Origin: Allostella sp. ATCC 35155 | GTDB lineage: Bacteria > Pseudomonadota > Alphaproteobacteria > ATCC43930 > Allostellaceae | Assembly (NCBI GenBank): GCA_006738865.1 | Contig: AP019701.1 | Location: 425,001 to 489,000, forward strand | Length of the DNA stretch: 64,000 bases | Reading direction: 5' to 3' | Part shown: in pieces, positions 61,136 to 64,000 of the stretch | How positions within the stretch are numbered: the stretch's first letter is position 1 | Layout of the letters: each line of letters starts with the position of its first letter | Notes under the pieces: generated by a model | Told to the model about the DNA's origin: nothing | Databases searched by the model: none | The model's input: the letters and a program-made list of their open reading frames with translations, nothing else | Position numbers and translations under genes: made by a program

Positions 61136-62341
61136 TCACTCCCTTTTTCGGTCGTCGCGTCCGGCCGCCAGCCAGGCGGCCGCCGCGAGGTTGAGGGCGG
61201 CGAGCGTCAGGAACGCCGCCGGGTAGGACCCGGTCGCGGCGAGGATGCCCGTCACCAGGGGCGGGCCGAAGACGACGCCGCCGAAGGTCATGAACATGGC
61301 GCCGCCGGTCGCCTCGCCGGCGCGCCCGGGCGGCGCCAGCCGGGCCACCTCGGCAAGATAGAGGCCGGTCCAGCCGATGGCGGTGGCGCCCAGCAGCGCG
61401 GCGATGGCGGCGAGCAGCCAGAAGGGCCAGGTCGCGTCGGCCTGCACCAGCACCGCCATGCTGACGGCGGTCGCGATGCCGACCAGGATCACCAGGGTCC
61501 GGGTGCGCAGCACCGTCTCGGCCAGCGCCCCCCAGATGATGCGGCCGACGACGCCGCCGGCCTGGGCGATGGCGTAGGCGATGCCGGCCAGCGTCAGGTC
61601 GAGGCCGATCGCCTCGACGAAGAAGACGACGAGAAAGGCGCTGACCGAGAGCTGCATTGCCGAGAAGACGAAGGAGGAGAGCGCCAGCCGCCGCAGCCCG
61701 GGGTGCGAGAAGATGAGGGCCAGCGGCCCGCGGATGCGGATGGGTGCCCGCGGTCCGTCGGGGCGGCGGTCGCTGTCGAGCCAGCCCCGCAGCGGCTGGA
61801 TCGCGAGCGCGCAGGCGATCCCGGCGGACGCCAGCACCAGCGCCGCCCCCTGCCAGTCGAGCAGCAGTACGAGGGGCGGGGCGAGCAGCCCCGCCAGCGC
61901 GCCGCCCATCGGCACGCCGGTCTGCTTGATCGAGAAGGCCATGGGCTGCAGCGGCGGCGGCGTCTGGCGCGCCAGGATGTGCGAACTGGCCGGCGTCGCC
62001 GGCCCGACGCCGCAGCCGATCGCCAGCGCGCTGACGATCACGGCGAACGGGTGACCGATCGCGAAGAGGATCAGTCCGAGCGACGCCATCAGGAGCGCCA
62101 CCTGCTGGATGCGCAAGCCCCCGTAGCGTGCCAGCAGACCGCCGGAGATCGGGCTGGTGACGGTCGCGGCGGCATAGACCAGCGCCGTGTAGGCCCCGAT
62201 GTTGCCGGGGTCGATGCCGATCGTCTCCGCGGCGCGCGGCGCCAGGACGGGCACGCTGAGGCCGCTCATGGTGACCAGCGACTGGCCGGCGACCGTCGCC
62301 AGCACCGGCACGCCGACCGCCACCGAGAAGAGTGCGCGCAT
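61136..62341 (-). CDS. Major facilitator superfamily transporter
   Basis: This 401-residue protein has twelve helices. The first half has TSPISGGLLARYGGLRIQQV (the MFS loop 2–3 region) and PATPASSHILARQTPPPLQP / MAFSIKQTGVPMGGALAGLL, the second half VVGRIIWGALAETVLRTRTL. It resembles CynX/NimT-like and lactate/oxalate-type carriers. It is likely to import or export the substrate of the downstream D-aminoacylase. The ATG at 62341 was chosen by helix start, and its stop overlaps the next gene's GTG. Confidence 0.88.
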   Translation of the reverse strand: MRALFSVAVGVPVLATVAGQSLVTMSGLSVPVLAPRAAETIGIDPGNIGAYTALVYAAATVTSPISGGLLARYGGLRIQQVALLMASLGLILFAIGHPFAVIVSALAIGCGVGPATPASSHILARQTPPPLQPMAFSIKQTGVPMGGALAGLLAPPLVLLLDWQGAALVLASAGIACALAIQPLRGWLDSDRRPDGPRAPIRIRGPLALIFSHPGLRRLALSSFVFSAMQLSVSAFLVVFFVEAIGLDLTLAGIAYAIAQAGGVVGRIIWGALAETVLRTRTLVILVGIATAVSMAVLVQADATWPFWLLAAIAALLGATAIGWTGLYLAEVARLAPPGRAGEATGGAMFMTFGGVVFGPPLVTGILAATGSYPAAFLTLAALNLAAAAWLAAGRDDRKRE

Positions 62342-62405
62342 CCGGTTCAGGTCCTCGGGAAATGGCGGGGCGGGGGGCCCCCGCCTGGTCGACACCCCAT
62401 GGCGG

Positions 62406-63614
62406 TCAGACGATGCCCTGGCGGCGGAGTTCGGCGACCTCTGCCCCGGCATAGCCGAGCTCGGCGAGGACGGCATCCGTGTCCGCCCCGAGCGCGGGGG
62501 CGGCGGCCAGCGGCGGGCGGGCGCCGTCGACCTTGACCGGGCCGGCGATCGCCCGGAATGCGGCGTCCCCGGCGGCGACGTCCTGCAGGCGGTCGGTTGC
62601 GGCCACGAAGGGATTGTCCAGCGCCTGGGCGATGTCGTGAACGGGGGCGGCCGGCACGCGGCCGGCGAAGGCGGCCATCCATTCCGCGGTCGTCCGGGCG
62701 GACAGCGCCGCGTCGAGCAGTTCCTCGATGATGGCGCGATGGCGCAGCCGGTCGGGAAAGCGGCGGAAGCGGGGATCCTCGACCCATTCGGGGCGGCCGA
62801 TCGCGCGGCACAGCGCGCCCCAGAACTTCTCCTTGTTGCACATCAGGTAGATCCAGCCGTCGCCGGTGCGATAGAGTTGGCAGGGCACCAGGGCGGCATG
62901 GGCCGACCGCCGTTCGCGCCCCTGGACATGGCCATGGGTCAGGCGCCACTGGCCGATATAGCTGAGGTGGAAGAGGGCGGTGTCGAAGAGGCTGACGTCG
63001 ATCTCCGCCCCCTGGCCGGAGGCGCGCGCCGCCATCACCGCCGAGACGAGGCCGAGCGCGGCCGACAGTCCGGCGGCATAGTCGATCATCGGCAGGCCGA
63101 AGCGGGACGGGGCGCCGTCCGGCTCGCCGGTCAGGGCGAAGTGCCCGGCCTCGGCCTGCATCAGGAAATCGTAGCCGGGCCAGGCCGCGCGCTCGGGCTC
63201 GCGCCCGTAGCCGGTCAGATGGACGACGACGAGGCGGGGATTGGCGGCCGCGAGGCGCGCGCGGGTCAGGCCGAGCTTGCCCGGCACGTCGCCACGCAGG
63301 TTGTGGATCAGCGCGTCGGCCTCGGCCGCCAGCCGCTCCAGCACGGCCAGCCCCTCCGGCCGGGCGAGGTCGAGGGTCAGGCTGCGCTTGTTGAGGTTGA
63401 GCGCCTGGAAGAGGCCGCTCGCCGCCGTCGGGTCGAGGCCGGCGATGAAGTGCGGCCCGACGGAGCGGCTGACGTCGCCGCCCTCCTTCGGGTTCTCGAT
63501 CTTGATCACCTCGGCGCCGAGATGGGCGAGGTGGAGCGTGCCGAAGGGCGCGGCCCCGTACTGCTCGACCGCGATGACCTTGAGACCGGCGAGCGGTCGC
63601 GGAGGCGCGCCCAT
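62406..63614 (-). CDS. CaiB/BaiF family (class III) CoA transferase
   Basis: This 402-residue protein has the family start PPRPLAGLKVIAVEQYGAAP, HLGAEVIKIENPKEGGDVSR, LNLNKRSLTLDLARPEGLAV, the catalytic Asp in GYDFLMQAEAGHFALTGEP, and SGQGAEIDVSLFDTALFHL. It moves CoA between carboxylic acids. It lies 11 bp downstream of the MmgE/PrpD gene and 64 bp upstream of the MFS gene on the same strand, so a shared acid-degradation transcript is likely. Confidence 0.93.
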   Translation of the reverse strand: MGAPPRPLAGLKVIAVEQYGAAPFGTLHLAHLGAEVIKIENPKEGGDVSRSVGPHFIAGLDPTAASGLFQALNLNKRSLTLDLARPEGLAVLERLAAEADALIHNLRGDVPGKLGLTRARLAAANPRLVVVHLTGYGREPERAAWPGYDFLMQAEAGHFALTGEPDGAPSRFGLPMIDYAAGLSAALGLVSAVMAARASGQGAEIDVSLFDTALFHLSYIGQWRLTHGHVQGRERRSAHAALVPCQLYRTGDGWIYLMCNKEKFWGALCRAIGRPEWVEDPRFRRFPDRLRHRAIIEELLDAALSARTTAEWMAAFAGRVPAAPVHDIAQALDNPFVAATDRLQDVAAGDAAFRAIAGPVKVDGARPPLAAAPALGADTDAVLAELGYAGAEVAELRRQGIV

Positions 63615-63625
63615 CGCCCGGGCGC

Positions 63626-64000
63626 TCAGGCCGACTTCCGCGTCGGGTCGGGGACGTTCGGTGCGGCGGCGTCGAAGATGGCCGCGACGCTGCCGCGATC
63701 CATGCCCATGATCGCCTGGAAGAGGCGCGCCTCCTGGGCGGCCCCGATCACCGGCAGGACGAGGGCGGCATACTTGGCGCGCAGTTCCTCGGCGGTCTGG
63801 AAGTTCTCGGGCTCGCCCTTGGGGATCGGCACGAAGACGCGGTCGCGAACGCCGTCCGTCGTCTCGATCTCGACCGCCGCGGAGAACTGGCGGGGGTACT
63901 CGGCCTCCGCGGCCGCATCGTGGCCGACCTCGACCTTGGCGAGGATCGCCGACGTGCGCGGGTCGCCGATATGCGTCGCATAGTCGTCCCAGCCGAAGCG
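63626..64000 (-). CDS. MmgE/PrpD family protein, C-terminal part
   Basis: The gene enters from the right edge on the minus strand, with about 124 residues visible. The sequence runs KVEVGHDAAAEAEYPRQFSA, VFVPIPKGEPENFQTAEELR and AKYAALVLPVIG, then ends AAPNVPDPTRKSA. The tract with P-K-G-x-P-E-N and an EEL-K-x-L helix is the C-terminal hallmark of MmgE/PrpD proteins. It is the second member of this family in the window and heads the CoA-transferase/MFS/D-aminoacylase run. Confidence 0.75.
   Translation of the reverse strand, partial: RFGWDDYATHIGDPRTSAILAKVEVGHDAAAEAEYPRQFSAAVEIETTDGVRDRVFVPIPKGEPENFQTAEELRAKYAALVLPVIGAAQEARLFQAIMGMDRGSVAAIFDAAAPNVPDPTRKSA

Overview
The window is a GC-rich (roughly 70 % by eye) stretch of a bacterial chromosome. 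The block rpmH–rnpA–yidD–yidC–engB–argB, the nearby dapD–dapE and truA–fmt–def sets, the TRAP/TAXI transporters, OxyR–AhpCF and a CobW/WD40 pair together point to an alphaproteobacterium, most likely of the Rhodospirillales type. No rRNA or tRNA is present to fix the genus. Both ends are cut inside genes: a short-chain dehydrogenase on the left and an MmgE/PrpD protein on the right.

Layout. 1–2957: end of an SDR, then an acyl-CoA synthetase divergent from a quinone oxidoreductase. 3078–15311: one tightly packed plus-strand catabolic/transport operon (MmgE/PrpD, fused TRAP permease, HyuA/HyuB ATP-dependent amidohydrolase subunits, TAXI binding protein, saccharopine-dehydrogenase-like enzyme, regulator, aminotransferase). 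Its regulator is an IclR protein that carries a second copy of the TAXI ligand-binding fold at its C terminus. 15312–17990: a scar of mobile DNA with a transposase/recombinase mosaic and a 25-bp direct repeat that brackets a two-gene phenolic-lipid cassette (type III polyketide synthase plus isoprenylcysteine-type methyltransferase). 17991–19957: methyltransferase, HD nucleotidase-like protein, cytochrome b561. 19968–28229: an ArsR repressor with the BigR/SqrR cysteine spacing, a DUF2892 protein, an RND pump and a MacAB-like ABC exporter. 28273–31628: oxyR–ahpC–ahpF peroxide defence.

31681–38960 holds an alarmone-hydrolase-like HD protein with an FGE-fold partner, a renalase-like flavoprotein, a gamma-glutamyltransferase family enzyme, and a histidine kinase coupled to a disulfide-reductase-like flavoprotein. 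38993–49670 is largely core housekeeping: ribosome/RNase P/membrane insertion, arginine and lysine synthesis, pseudouridylation and initiator processing. It is interrupted by an RTX calcium-binding protein, a membrane protein and a Pro/Tyr-rich secreted protein. 49762–64000 is accessory metabolism and regulation: PEP-mutase/isocitrate-lyase family enzyme with an orphan TRAP binding protein, two drug/metabolite transporters with a LysR regulator, CobW metallochaperone with WD40 partner, a VapBC toxin–antitoxin pair, DoxX, Lrp, and a D-aminoacylase/MFS/CoA-transferase/MmgE group.

The most distinctive item is the IclR–TAXI fusion. It suggests that a periplasmic-type binding fold was captured as a cytoplasmic sensor, so that uptake and gene control read the same ligand. 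The remnant island around the polyketide synthase pair and the sulfide-type repressor next to the efflux pumps come next.
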